Source: Tubiluchus corallicola
Lineage: Eukaryota; Priapulida; Priapulimorpha; Priapulimorphida; Tubiluchidae
DNA length: 64,000 nt
Direction: 5' to 3'
Assembly (NCBI GenBank): GCA_030141605.1
Contig: JAQGDQ010001018.1
Location: 1-64,000, forward strand
Below, one piece after another: positions 1-16,600 of this stretch. The position numbers and the translations under genes are program-made. How positions within the stretch are numbered: position 1 is the first letter of the stretch; every line of letters begins with the position of its first letter. The notes beneath the pieces were generated by a model. It saw only the letters and a program-made list of their open reading frames with translations. It did not search any database and was not told the DNA's origin.

Positions 1-992
1 TTCGGGTTAAAGTGATGACAATAATGTAGTTACTACTGCAATAAACCACGTTTTTTGTGGTTTCAAAAAGTGCATTGAGAAGTTCTAAAGACAAAAATTG
101 AATTATGATTTTGAACAATAGAGTCAAGATTTCTAACTTTGCATCTCCTTCACGACGTCGAATATTTGTTTAGTTTTGACATTCCCCATCATAAGGGTAG
201 TGTGGAATTTGTGTACCAGAATGTAACAGCTAGTTACAGGTGGGTCTGTCCTACGCTGGATACAGCTAATTATAATGCCGCTCAGTGCACTGTTGAAGTG
301 ACCGCCAGGATCCCCAGCAAGTAGCTCGATATATAATTACAGTGCACATTTATTTACTTGCTGGATCATTCAAGTTCTGAAATGACAATGGATTTTTCAC
401 TGTTGGCAGCTATCAGGTAAAAAGTACAGAATGAAACAGTAACAATTATATTACTTTTCGATTAAGCGAAATTAATAGTAATTCTAGTCTGATCATACCG
501 TGAATTCTTTCCAAATTTAAAAAAACATACAATGCATGTAATTTTTCATGTAATAACATACCAACAATAAATGCAAGCTGTTATAAGGTAATGAACTTAT
601 AGTTTCTAGGCATTTCAGTTGCTGGTAAGCTTTAAGGATTGGCTGTGAGTTGATTATGCAAAAGAAATACCAAGTCAGCTTACAAAACTGAACAACACAA
701 GCTGCTGTTACATTCTGTGAATACACTCCCGGGTGCTGCAAAAATTTAGAAAAGGAAGAAAGGAACAGAACTTATTTTGTTTTGATATGATTTACTTGTA
801 CGTTAGTCTTTTCTTTTCCAAATTTTGTTGAATTTGGAGAACCGAAAGTTAATAAGGCACTGTTTTTATCCGTCACAGATAATTGGTAAATGCATGTACC
901 CGTCGGTAAGGAGTTCATTTAACGTCTTTTGTTGGTGCAGAAATGCAACCCGTAAGGTGTCAGTGTGTAGTAACTACTTTGCATTATTGAAG
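1..992 (+). other. Left flank; possible terminal exon at 174-324
   Basis: A frame open from an AG at 172-173 to a TAG at 322-324 gives about 49 residues, including a stretch reading SVEFVYQNVTASYRWVCPTL with two cysteines and one N-glycosylation sequon. It could be the last exon of an upstream gene. I do not recognise the domain and cannot exclude chance. Nothing else convincing is seen before 993. The signal-peptide and activation exons expected for protease A were not found here and probably lie left of the window. Confidence 0.2.
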
Positions 993-4950
<3,958 letters not shown>

Positions 4951-7900
4951 ACAAAAAATCAAAGTAAATAATAAAAAAGAACTTTTAGGTACTGTTTTAT
5001 AATTTTCAAGAAAAAATTGCCTCATCATTTCTGCTATGAGTGTCACTTTCTAAAAGCAGATTATATCTTTGATTGCCTAAAATTTTGTACAACATATTTT
5101 AAACAAAATTTACATAAAATAAATTCTTATTGTTGTGTATTTCGAATTATTCTCCTTGTTAAATGTTTACTGTTTGTGCTTTTTGTATAATGCTACAGTT
5201 TAGAGAACAATGTATCATAGTAATTAAGTAATATAAATTTATACAATATAATATACAAAACACAAATAGATATACATATATATAAATGCATGTAAACAAA
5301 GACATATAAATTCAACATTCAACATGTTGGCAAAATGAATAAATTTCATAAGTTACTGTTGTATTTGGTATTTTTACTGTTAAACGGTTGTGAATCAGAT
5401 AACGTATCTTTAAAATTTAGCTGAAACTTGAAAATAAGAAAGATAATTTTGTATATATTGGACAACAAACTGAGGAAAGAATGCTGAGGTCTTAAGCATC
5501 ATTACAGAGGAATGCCGAACCAGGCAAAGCATAATTTTGAAACTAAATTAAAGGGAAAGTTCCGAAACAAAATGCACACCAGAAAGCATACAATTTGAGA
5601 TGGTTCTGGAGAAATGTGGTGCAAGTTTATATTACCCCACCTGAATTTCAGGGAAGATAATATTTACTGATAGCATGTAGCTGATTGTTAGAAAGTGATA
5701 TATTGGGTGTTGTTGATATAAACTGAAGTACTGAAGTACTGAAGTGATTTCAAACGTTTACTAAGCATTTGTGGAAGAGGCAACAGTTTAATAGAGGTAT
5801 ACACCATACATGTACAAATTGGAATCAATGAGTATATTATTACTCAAGCTTCTAAGTTGTTGAAAACAGATGACAAAAAACCTTGATAAAAAGGTTTGAT
5901 ATAATGATCAAAAAGTCTAATAAGTGCTACTTGTACATTTTTTAAAGATGAACAGAGAGCTGACATTTTTTATAGCTTGAACAATTGTTGTTGTTGTTGT
6001 CGTTGTTGTTATTGTTGTTGCTGGTGTTGTTGTTGCTGTTGCTGTTGTTGTTGTTGCTGTTGTTGTTGTTGCTGCTGTTGCTGTTGTTGTTGTCGTTGTT
6101 GTTTTTGTTGCTGTTGTTGTCGTTGTTGTTGTTTTTGGTGCTGTTGCGGTAATAAAAAACTGATATCTGGATGCATTATAAAAGATGCATATCGAATTGC
6201 GCATAAAAATGTCTAAAAGAGAATGTGGAAACAGGAAAATTATTTTCATAATTTGGTAAATGCATTTGCTGTAATTTATCTTTAAAAATCGATTCATCGA
6301 TAAAATTGTTGACCTTTTATAGCTAATGTCACAGTTGTTTGTCTGCCTAAATTATGTATAATTTCTTATAATTTTGCTACCATATATACAGAGTTTACAG
6401 TGTAATTCAGTTTGTTACTTTGACATGTTTCATCTACTGGTTACCTTTTCCAACAAAGATCATTGGATATTATAAATGTTCGAAAGCTGAGGGCGAATTA
6501 TTTAAGTTGACTGGAAAATAAAGCAATCATAGAATTTATGTATAGATGACAACACTATGTTTGACTTTTTTATTTCGCTAGAATTGTTGTACTGTGTTAA
6601 CGTCACTGTTTCGTAATCAAGTGTTAAGACAGATATAAACACTGCGATTAGATTAATAAATTAAATAAAAGATGAAAGAATTGCAGAAAAAAGGTAAATA
6701 TGTAAAGGCAGAAAAGATATTGAAATGGTTTTATCATATATATATATACATTGTGATATAAAGCATACAAGAGCCATAACTGCTTTCGGTTTCCTCAGCA
6801 GAACTGGTCTCTATAAACGTCTTTGGAACTAAAAAATGCTTATTTACTTTTAAGGCCTGCAGTTTTGAATTTTATAGGAAGATGGAAAATGAGCTATCCT
6901 AACAATATACGAATTTATTTTACAAAAGGGAAAGCGTTTAAATTGTCCTTCGCAATTTAAATATCCTAATCCTAGCACAACCCTCATCCGCTTTACGAAT
7001 TAATTTCTTGTGTCTGGGAATTGTTAACTTTAACCATAAAAATGTGAAACTAATTCAATATTTTCTTTATCATAATAAAAGTGCACGTTAAAACTAATTT
7101 TCATAGAACAGTTTAATTAGCATTAGTGGTTTAATTATGTTTATGCATTTCATTACATATAATAGCAGAAAAATTTTGGTGAAGCAAGCAACATAGTTGG
7201 TTCAGAATCTATTAATGCCTAGCAACCACTCGCCTAGCAAATTGTTGCCTAGCTACCCGTCACCATGAAAATGAGCAATATAGTTTCCCTATCCGTGACT
7301 TAGCACTGTCACTTGACAACCCATCACCATGCATGCAAGCCAGAGGGGAGTTTGCCACAACATAATGTATAATATTTACACAAGTCTAGCACTTGCAAAC
7401 ATTGCACCAGATCCTGTTGAACTAATGTTAGATGCTCCTCTACTTATTTGTGTATCAACGTTATTAATAGTTGTGATACCGTTACAATTAACATGGCATC
7501 TTTTGGATTTCAAACTTATAATTATGAATTGCTGACATTAGATTTTATTTAAGAATGGATCAAAATAATAAACTGCAAGGCTTTTCTCATTATTTGTTTC
7601 CTGTGAGAAAGTGGTAATGACCCCAAGTTTACAGTTTGTCTAGTTATTTTTGGTTTTGAAAACTATTTTACATTTCAAGAAATACACTGATGCCAGGAGT
7701 TTCTCTTCATTTAACGTCGCCTAAATACCCTTCCTAGGTGTTTACATTTCGTCAAGACTTTGCGTTTTATAAGAAGTTCCTGTTTTCCTTCCTATTTGTG
7801 TAGCGGTGTAGAATAAAATTAAACTTTATACAACAGTTTTTTGAAAAGAATGAACATTTAACTTTTGAAAGGCATATATACATAACATAAATAGAGCAAG

Positions 7901-8783
7901 GCTATATATAACTAGACGTTGTAAGTTCTCAATAATTTTCTAAAGAGTATTAATAGTTAGATTAAGTTTTGCTCAAGGTCAGCTTCGTGTTACATCCACT
8001 TTTATACCTGTTCTACCTGTTAAAACAGCCAATTAATGGTGTCATTTGTATGTGTCTCAAGCGTATCGAGCATTCTTGAAATTAATCATTTGTTTTAAGA
8101 CATTAACTTTATCTTTAATATCAACAGTAGTGTTCTTATGGTTTTTACTTTGAAGTTCAGTTTGCTAAAACTTCAAGATATGAGTAACAAATCTGATTTC
8201 TGAGTGTAAGGTTTCTGTAAAATTATTACAAAAACATGAAAACGGGTTACAAATAGCAATCTTAATTAAATCCTTCAACTAATTAACTAACTAAACATAA
8301 TTAACTAAATTAAATGGTGAATCTTAATTATAAACTGATATCTGAAGGTAAGCAATCAGAAAGAAAAAGAATTATATTACAATGCAATATGTACAATTTT
8401 CCAATGTGCACCACATAATTTAGCAATACAGTGACTAGTCAGGTTCCATCAGGGTGCGCCATGAAAACTACGACAGTATCGTTAGTCAGGGTGAATTTTA
8501 AGAAATTCGCTTAATCAGCTTAAGAAACATGCCCAGAATTTTGCAATAAAATAAGAAACCGTATTACCATCAATAGAAAATAACAACCTAATTTATTTTT
8601 ACAGTACCATTCATAATTATTTTTACAGTACCATCAATATTTGTTAGAAAAACATCATTTGCGACAAAATTGACGCTTTGTGGGATTACAGCTGCAGCTA
8701 GGAAAGATCGTGAATTCACTTTTTTCACCATTACATGCAACAACATGTAGCATATTTTTCACTATGTTTGAACACAGAATAAA
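4951..8783. other. Intergenic region downstream of protease A
   Basis: AT-rich DNA without a supportable gene. It holds a (TTG)n-rich tract at about 5983-6148 and short imperfect repeats such as the CCTAGC-containing sequence near 7215-7260. No splice-compatible exon with a recognisable domain was found on either strand. Confidence 0.6.
5983..6148. repeat. (TTG)n imperfect microsatellite
   Basis: About 165 bases of TTG units with scattered CTG, GTC and GTT variants. The poly-Cys and poly-Thr open frames over it are shadows of the repeat. Confidence 0.95.
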
Positions 8784-9364
8784 AACGGTTTGTTCTTACA
8801 ATATGACTAATAATAATACTACTAACTGTAAGTTGGTGACATCTAGCTTCAATATTGGAGTCCTATATTTAAATACCTGTTATTCAAGTTTCGATGTGTT
8901 CAAAGCAGTAATGACAAATTTCCTGAGTAACTCCTGGGTTGATGTATGTAGATTTTGCTTCATTTTATTTGGTTACTCACTGAAAGTCTCTAATTAATTT
9001 TAGTTAATCGCAGTGGACGTTTTGATAAGAAATCAATTAGTTTGTTAAAATAATTTACATTTCATTCCCGACGAAATGTATAATTTTGGGAAATGGCGAC
9101 TCAATACATGTCAAATATGAAGTAAAATGACGAAGAGGTATGTTCTGTGATGATGATAAACGAACAATAAAATATTTTACTAAGCAGCACTTGATGACTT
9201 TGTTTGTTTGTATTATAAAACCCAAACAATCTCCGTTTCGTTTAAGCCAATCAGTATTCCATCGTTACACATAACGTAGTTTATTCACTTTAGTAAGAAT
9301 GTTTTGTGATGGATTGAATCAAATCTTTTTCCAAAATTAAAATAGATTGTGTCAAGTGAAGCTC

Positions 9365-9760
9365 AGCAACTGACTGTTTTGGTCCATAAATTGATGTCAT
9401 CTAATAGTTGTCTGATACAGACTTGCCTTTTCTAAATCCGCATTGTGTTCTTGATATTTTGCTTTTTATGTGCTATATCAATCATTTCCAGATAATATTC
9501 TCTAATGTTTTACACAGTTTTGACGTTAGGCTTACTGGTCTATAGTTGTTATCAATTTTACTTATCTTCTTGAGTATGGGTGAAACTTGGCTGAACTTCC
9601 AAACTTGAGATAGTTTTCTTTGTCCAGTGATTAATGAAGAAGTAAGAACTGTGTCTTAACTAGTTCTGAACTTGCGACTTTTAAAAACATTGGGTACATA
9701 CCGTCTTCATCAGTTATAATTTGTTTCAGTTTGTTAGATTTAAGCAAATCCAAGGATTTT
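9365..9760 (-). mobile_element. Degenerate LINE reverse-transcriptase fragment (left palindrome copy)
   Basis: This is the inverted counterpart of the LINE fragment at 16330-16790. The same reverse-transcriptase block (an altered YRPVSLTS, then CGFRKG) can be followed on the minus strand with stops and frameshifts. Being present in both arms, the LINE was inserted before the inverted duplication took place. Confidence 0.6.
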
Positions 9761-10343
9761 CCTCTGATACAAGCGAATTGCAATTTATCAAGATGTACAC
9801 CATCACCTAATACAACAAAAGCCTTTATGGTTTATGGGTGAATAACTGTCTATATGTGGATGTGCTTGTGAATGTGTATTTGTAATGAAAAAAGGCTTAA
9901 CAGCGGTATATATTTTTGTGATGTTCCTATTAGGGAACACTGATTGCTGATTAGCTGCAGAATAACAAATCGAATAACTGAGTGACGTAACAGCTCCTGT
10001 AGTAATGAGCACTATAGAACTCGCCGCCAAGCTGCGACAACATTTATGTATTTTTGATCGTGCATATGTATTATCAGCCAAAAATGTGATTTTGCTAAAG
10101 TAACTTTAAAACTCAGGTTACTTCAGTTTACTACAGTTTACGTCCCAGTTTCTAATCAGCTAACTTGTATGGCAATGATTAAGAATGAAATGTGAATGAA
10201 CGTTTGTTGAATAAAATTAATAATGTTCTTCGATACTTGAATTTGCTATCTTTGTGAAATATTAAGAAAGTAGAGTTGTTACTGAAATTGCGCTGAAGCG
10301 TCCAAAACATGATTGTTTATTGACAATTATCAATGTTTTGCAG

Positions 10344-11528
10344 TGACATACCATCAGGACCACACTTAGTTGTGTATCTTGGGGGCAACGAGTTTCTTCA
10401 ACCAAGTCAAACCCGCTATGTAAAATTAGTCTACCATAACATAAATATCTATAATATATGGAGTATATGGTAGTATATGGTGTTAGAAACCAATCTCTTA
10501 TAAACCACATGATGGGTTGTACAGGTGAGATCATGTATCTTTTACATTACAAGCCACCAGAGATTGATCAAAGTTTGGTGCAATAGTTTCGAATGATACA
10601 AAACAATTTAGCTCATTAAGGCACTGCACCACTCACAGTAAGTCACATATGGTGAATGGGTTTTCTGCTGCTGTGTGAGAACAGGCATAGACGCAGACAC
10701 AACTGAATGATTGAAAATTATGAGCTCTTCTATACGGGTGGTACAGTACTCGGCTACTGATTCGTGGTATTTTGTTCAAAAAGTATATGTAAGTGATTAA
10801 CCTGGACAAAAATACGAAAAACACCCCTCTGATGTGACATGTGTGATCGTCCACACTTCGTTTTTGATCGCCTGCTTGCTACAGACCAAAAGAAATGTAC
10901 AGAATTCCAGGAAAGACAATTATGGTCTTCTCATTCCTTAAACATCAATGGCTCCATGAAAATAGAGTAGACTTAACGCCAAAGTGAATTAGAAGAATTA
11001 GTAACTCTATTGTACGAGGAGCAGAAAGCTAAGAAATTATCAAATATAGTTTTATCGTACTTAGTGAGAGCACTTTCTCATGAACTGAACACATGTAAAA
11101 TGCAACAAACTCTTATAGACCTGAGGGGCTAAATCCCTATAGACTATCACTAATAATGTTCTCATATGTTACATTCGTACTTTGGGGCATGAATATCAAA
11201 CTTTATTTTTTTGTCTATCATATTTAATCATTTTTACTAATGCCTAACGTCAGACTAGTGTGAAACTAGTGTGAGACTAGTGTGAGACAGCACTTTCTTA
11301 ATTTTAATAGTTTCTTTTTTAAATTACAGATTCACTGGTATAAAAGGCATGAACATTTTTCATATATAATGGGAACTGGCATCAATGATATTGCTTTTGC
11401 ACGACTGAACGCGCCAGTTGAGATTAATGATGATGTTCGACCTGCTAAAACGCCTGTGTGCGACCTTAATATGAGTTACGTTAACCAAGATATTACTCTT
11501 GTAGGATGGGGATCTGATATATGGAGTG
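10344..11528 (+). pseudogene. Serine protease B, truncated inverted copy of protease C
   Basis: Two exons remain. The first, 10344-10419, is 76 nt, starts SGPHLVVYLGGNEFL after the acceptor, and ends in a weak GTAAAA donor where C has GTAAGA. The second, 11330-11528, is 199 nt and contains catalytic Asp in INDIAFARL and the GWGSD block. Both are open and almost identical to exons 4 and 5 of protease C. The exons for the activation site and catalytic His are deleted (junction near 9830-9845), and the exons with the 168-182 cystine and catalytic Ser lie beyond the arm end. The product cannot be an active protease. It may be a pseudogene, or a transcript antisense to C that could pair with it as double-stranded RNA; that second idea is inference. 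Confidence 0.8.
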
Positions 11529-11601
11529 GTGCATTAAATTTCTAGTAATTTGGTTGATTACGTCATGGGAACCCTATACCTTTGAACAATTAAATTTTTT
11601 G

Positions 11602-13690
11602 CATTCGGTCTTGTATTGGATACACTAAGTGCTTTAACTAGCACAATGTTGTGTTCCTTACGTAATCATCTTCATAGTCATTTTGGCATTTCTTGCACAA
11701 TTTTGTCGCTATCATTTGCAATACTTGGCAGCCCAATAGTGGAGGACATATATCAGTTATCAAAGCTTCCGTTTCATTCCTAACTTTTGTTGAATTACAT
11801 CTTGGATAAATTTGTGCTTAAAACAAACATGCTTATTTAAAATAAGAAACTTTTTATTAAAAATTATTTATTGTAAATTCGCATATCACATACACATTCT
11901 GTGGTAGGTTTGTTTGCAAAACTTGGTAGTCATAGAAAATTTTGCGTGAAAGCATTTGCCTTGGGAATTATAAAACCTTAAAAATACTCTGCTATTAGTT
12001 AGTCTGTTTAATGACTAAAAACTTGCACAAAGTGCTGAGAACAACGTAATTATACAGATCATTGATGCAGAATGTACTAGAGCTTTGTCAGATGCAGAGG
12101 TATATGCTGCAGCTGGCATAAAACTATAATCTCTAAACTCGAAGCCTGAATAAAATTGCTGTTCACTGATCCACTCGACATAATAGGCAATTCTTGGTCC
12201 CACAATTACCGAGAATTCGTCATACCCTGCTAATGGATTATCCGTTGAATTATATGATGTATTTCTCCATGAAGCTTGATAAATGCCTATTACTTTCATC
12301 TGTACTGTGTCTAATACAAGTGGTCCACCAGAATCACCCTACAAGAAGAAAATACAACACTTTCGATTTGCAAAACGTCAATAAAATTTGCTGATAATTT
12401 AAATGTGGAAAATCATCCTTACATCACTTTGATGTGTCTACTTATTAGATAATAATAGTAGCTGTGGTTAAGAAAGTTGGTGATCACTTTCTTTAAGTAA
12501 CAGCAAATTCGTTTAACTCTTGTGATGGTTGGTGCCTTAGTTGCTGTCAAGTCTTAAAGAGTAGTGCTTTTCTTTGGTTGGCTGGTGTGATGTTGGCACC
12601 TTAACACCGTGCACTTGCCGAGGTCTGTTTTGTAACAAGGTGGGCATAACTTGGATCTTTATTTTATGTGCATTCATTTTTTATTCTCTTGATCGGTGCT
12701 TCAACTAGCACTTGTGAAGTTCATCGCTTGTAGAGCAGTAAGCTTGGAGAGAGCATGCTGGCAATATTGGGACATGACAATGTAGCGGAATAGCATCTTG
12801 GTTGTTAGGAAACTGCATGGTGGGTCCAATTTATCTATGGTGAGACTTATTGCTAAAAGTGTTAATTATTGAGACAATTAGCTACAACTTACAGTTTACT
12901 ATGCACTTTGTGAAATTGCTTGTCACACCCACAGTGTCAGTTGGAACTCATTGCAAAAATAAGATACAGTCGTTTTAGAACAAAATTTCTAAATTTATAG
13001 CACCGTATTACAAACGAATCACGTGGCATTCGTCAGCCAATCAGAATCATTTGGCTTAACATATGACATTCTGAATTCTCCATGTTATGATGTCTTCCAA
13101 TGCGTTGCTTTTCTCTAGATATTTTTAGAAGTTTTTCACAAAGAAAATGACATGCTTATGTTGACCAGGTTTAAATTTAAATTTAGCACATTAAAAATAT
13201 AGAAGGTGGTACAATCTTGCAATTTTTTCAAAAAATGTAGAGAAGACATTTGACCAATTACAGGTAAGCTGCTCACTAACATTCAAACTATTAACTTTAT
13301 ACCTGTTTCTTGGTCAATAAATATTAAAATTTTAAATAGCTACTTACAAGACCACCTATACGTCCTGGGTGATGTGCACAGATGTAGTGTTCTGAGGAAA
13401 TATCCGCGCAATTACCTCCAGTAATAACTGAGAAGGTCGCCTTCTGCAAACGATCAACTGTTTTAGAGGGTTGATCTGCAATACGAAAGTGTCGCGTAAT
13501 GTGTCACTCGTGGTAAAGAATAAATAGATTTTCAAGCAATGGAACAGGCAATATTGACACATGTATGCTATGTCAAGTATGCTTTAATAGCAAATAAAAT
13601 GCAGAAACACTGCCTAGTAGTATCCACTGTGCGATTTAGCTCCTGTATAACAATAAAACTGGCAGCCCTAAAAATACTCTTCATCAGCAT
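11602..13690. other. Spacer of the inverted duplication
   Basis: The unique 2.1 kb between the palindrome arms carries exons 6 and 7 of protease C on the minus strand (13348-13475 and 12015-12338). The remaining intron and 3' flank show no further gene or recognisable element. Confidence 0.7.
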
Positions 13691-16600
13691 TAAAAAATTT
13701 AATTGTTCAAAGGTATAGGGTACCCATGACGTAATCAAACAAATTAAATCAACCAAATTATTAAAAATTTAACGCACCACTGAATAGATCAGATCCCCAT
13801 CCTACAAGAGTAACATCTTGGTTAACGTAACTCATATTAAGGTCACACACAGGCGTTTTAGCAGGCCGAACATCATCATTAATCTCAACTGGTGCGTTCA
13901 GTCGTGCAAAAGCAATATCATTGATGCCAGCTCCCATTATATATGCATAATGTTCATGCCTTTTATACCAGTGAATCTGTAATTTAAAAAAGAAACTATT
14001 AAAATTAAGAAAGTGCTGTCTCACACTAGTCTCACACTAGTCTGACATTGGGCATTAGTAAAAATGATTAAATATGAAAGACAAAAAAATAAAGTTTGAT
14101 ATTCATGCCACAAAGTACGAATGTAACATATGAGAACATTATTAGTGACAGTCTATAGGGATTTGTCTTTTCAGGACAATAAGAGTTTGTTGCATTTTAC
14201 ATGGGCTGAGTTCATGAGAAAGTGCTCTCATTAAGCACGATAAAACTATATTTGACAATTTCTTCGGTTGCCGCTCCTCGTACAATAGAGTTACTAATTC
14301 ATCTAATTCACTTTGGCGTTAAGTCTACTCTATCTTCATGGATCCATTGATGTTCAAGGAATGAGAAAACCATGATTGTCTATACTGGTCTGTAGCAAGC
14401 GGGCGATCAAAAAAGTGCTGGGGACGATCACACATGTCACATGAGAGGGGTGTTTTTCGTATTTTTATCCAAGTTAATCACTTACATATACCTTTTAAAC
14501 AAAATACCACGAATCAGTAGCCGAGTACTGTACCACCCATATAGAAGAGCTCATAATTTTCAATCATTTAGTTGTGTCTGTGTTTATGCCTGTTCTCACA
14601 CAGCAGCAGAAAACCCATTCACCATATGTGACTTACTGTGAGGGGTGCAGTGCCTTAATGAGCTAAATTGTTTCGTATCTATCAGTCGAAACTATTGTAC
14701 CAAACTTTGATCAATCTCTGGTGGCTTGTAATGCAAAGATACATGTTCTCACCTGTACAACACATCACGTGTTTTATAAAAGATTGGTTTCTAACACCAT
14801 ATACTAACATATACTCCATATATTATAGATATTTATGTGATGGAAGACAAATCTTACATAGCGGGTTTGACTTGGTTGAAGAAACTCGTTGCCCCCAAGG
14901 TATACAACTAAGTGTGGTCCTGATGGTATGTCACTGCAAAACATTGATAATTGTCAATAAACAATCATGTTTTGGACGCCTCAGCGCAATTTCAGTAACA
15001 ACTCAACTTTCTTAATATTTCACAAAGATAGCAAATTCAAGTATCGAAGAACATTATTAATTTTATTCAACTAACGTTCATTCACGTTTCATTCTTAATC
15101 CTTGTCATACAAGTTAGCTGATCATCGTCACACAAGTTACAAGAAACTGGGAAGTAAACTGTAGTAAACTGAGTTTTAAAGTTACTTTAGCAAAATCACA
15201 TTTTGGCTGATAATACATATGCACGATTAAAAATACATAAATGTTGGCGCAGCTTGGCAGCGGGTTCTATAGTGCTCATTACTACAGGAGCTGTTACGTC
15301 ACTCAGTTATTCGATTTGTTATTCTGCAGCTAGTCAGCAATCAGTGTTCCTTAATAGGAACATCCCAAAAATATATAGCGCTGTTCTGCTAAGCCTTTTT
15401 TCAATACAAATACACATTCACAAGCACATCTACATATAGACAGTTATTCACTCATACACTCACATGTCTGTTTAGTTGTGTAGACAGCATTCAGCAGTTA
15501 TTGTAGAAATGCTAACAAACTTTCTTGAAAATATTTATGTGAAAAGACTGATTTTCACATAAATGAGAAATGTGAAAAGATTCACACATCGCAATGAGTT
15601 TGCATACTTACTCTTTAAACATGTGAGCTACTGTTAGAATATGTTTGTCATCGATAAGAAATCCTCCTGCTGTAATTGCTACGGAGGGATTGTCGAAAGC
15701 AGGACGAAAAATCCTAACCTTCAAGAACAAATACACAAATAATTACTAAAACTGTTGCCTTGCATCTTAAATTGCTATATTTAAAAAAGGGAAGAAGTTA
15801 ATGCAAAAGTAGCAAACTTTAATCTGTTGTACAAAACGATGTTTTGGCTTTTTCACGAAGAATTTCCAACTGTGAACTACAAAACTGAGCAAATGTGGCT
15901 ATCCAACTCGATGTCTCCATGCTGCCACACTACGGTCATAAATGCAATAACATTGTGACTACCAAATTAAAGAGATCATATAAATAATTTGACGTTAAAT
16001 ATGAAAGGTGATTTAAACTCAGCAAAATTAAAAAAACAAAACAGAAAAAATTTATTTTTGCAAAAAAAAACAAATTTAAACACGCACCATGTATGGAAAT
16101 TCCCGCTCCCCTGCATTTTCTCCACCATGAATTCTTGGTTCAATAGGTAACTCTGCAACAAATTTTCCAATTTACTCATAGACAAAAACAGAACAAATAT
16201 TTACCACTAAACGTCCAGGTGTGCATCTGGACCTAAAAAGGCTTTTGTTGTATAAGGCGATGGTGCACATCTGGATAAATTGCAATTCACTTGTAATAGA
16301 GGAAAATCTTAGGATTTGCTTAAATGTAACCAACTGAAAGCAAATTATAACTGATGAAGACTGTATGTTCCCAATGTTTTTAAAAGTCGCAAGTTCAGAA
16401 CTAGTTATGCCACAGTTCTTACTTTTTCATTAATCACTGGACAAAGAAAACTATCTCAAGTTTGGAAGTTCAGCCAAGTTTCACCAACACTCAAGAAGAT
16501 AAGTAAAATTGATAATAAGTATAGACCAGTAAGCCTAACGTCAAAACTATTTAAAACATTAGAGAAAATTATCTGCAAATGACTGATACAGCACATAAAA

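Larger units (their letters stand above)
8784..11601 (+). repeat. Left arm of a large inverted duplication
   Basis: The arm is the reverse complement of 13691-17318, with similarity throughout. It starts at the AAAACGGTTTG near 8784, matching about 17318, and ends at the AATTAAATTTTTT near 11600, matching about 13691. The left arm is about 0.8 kb shorter because the sequence matching 15450-16230 is missing, at a junction near 9830-9845. It contains a degenerate LINE piece and two exons of protease B. Confidence 0.88.
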
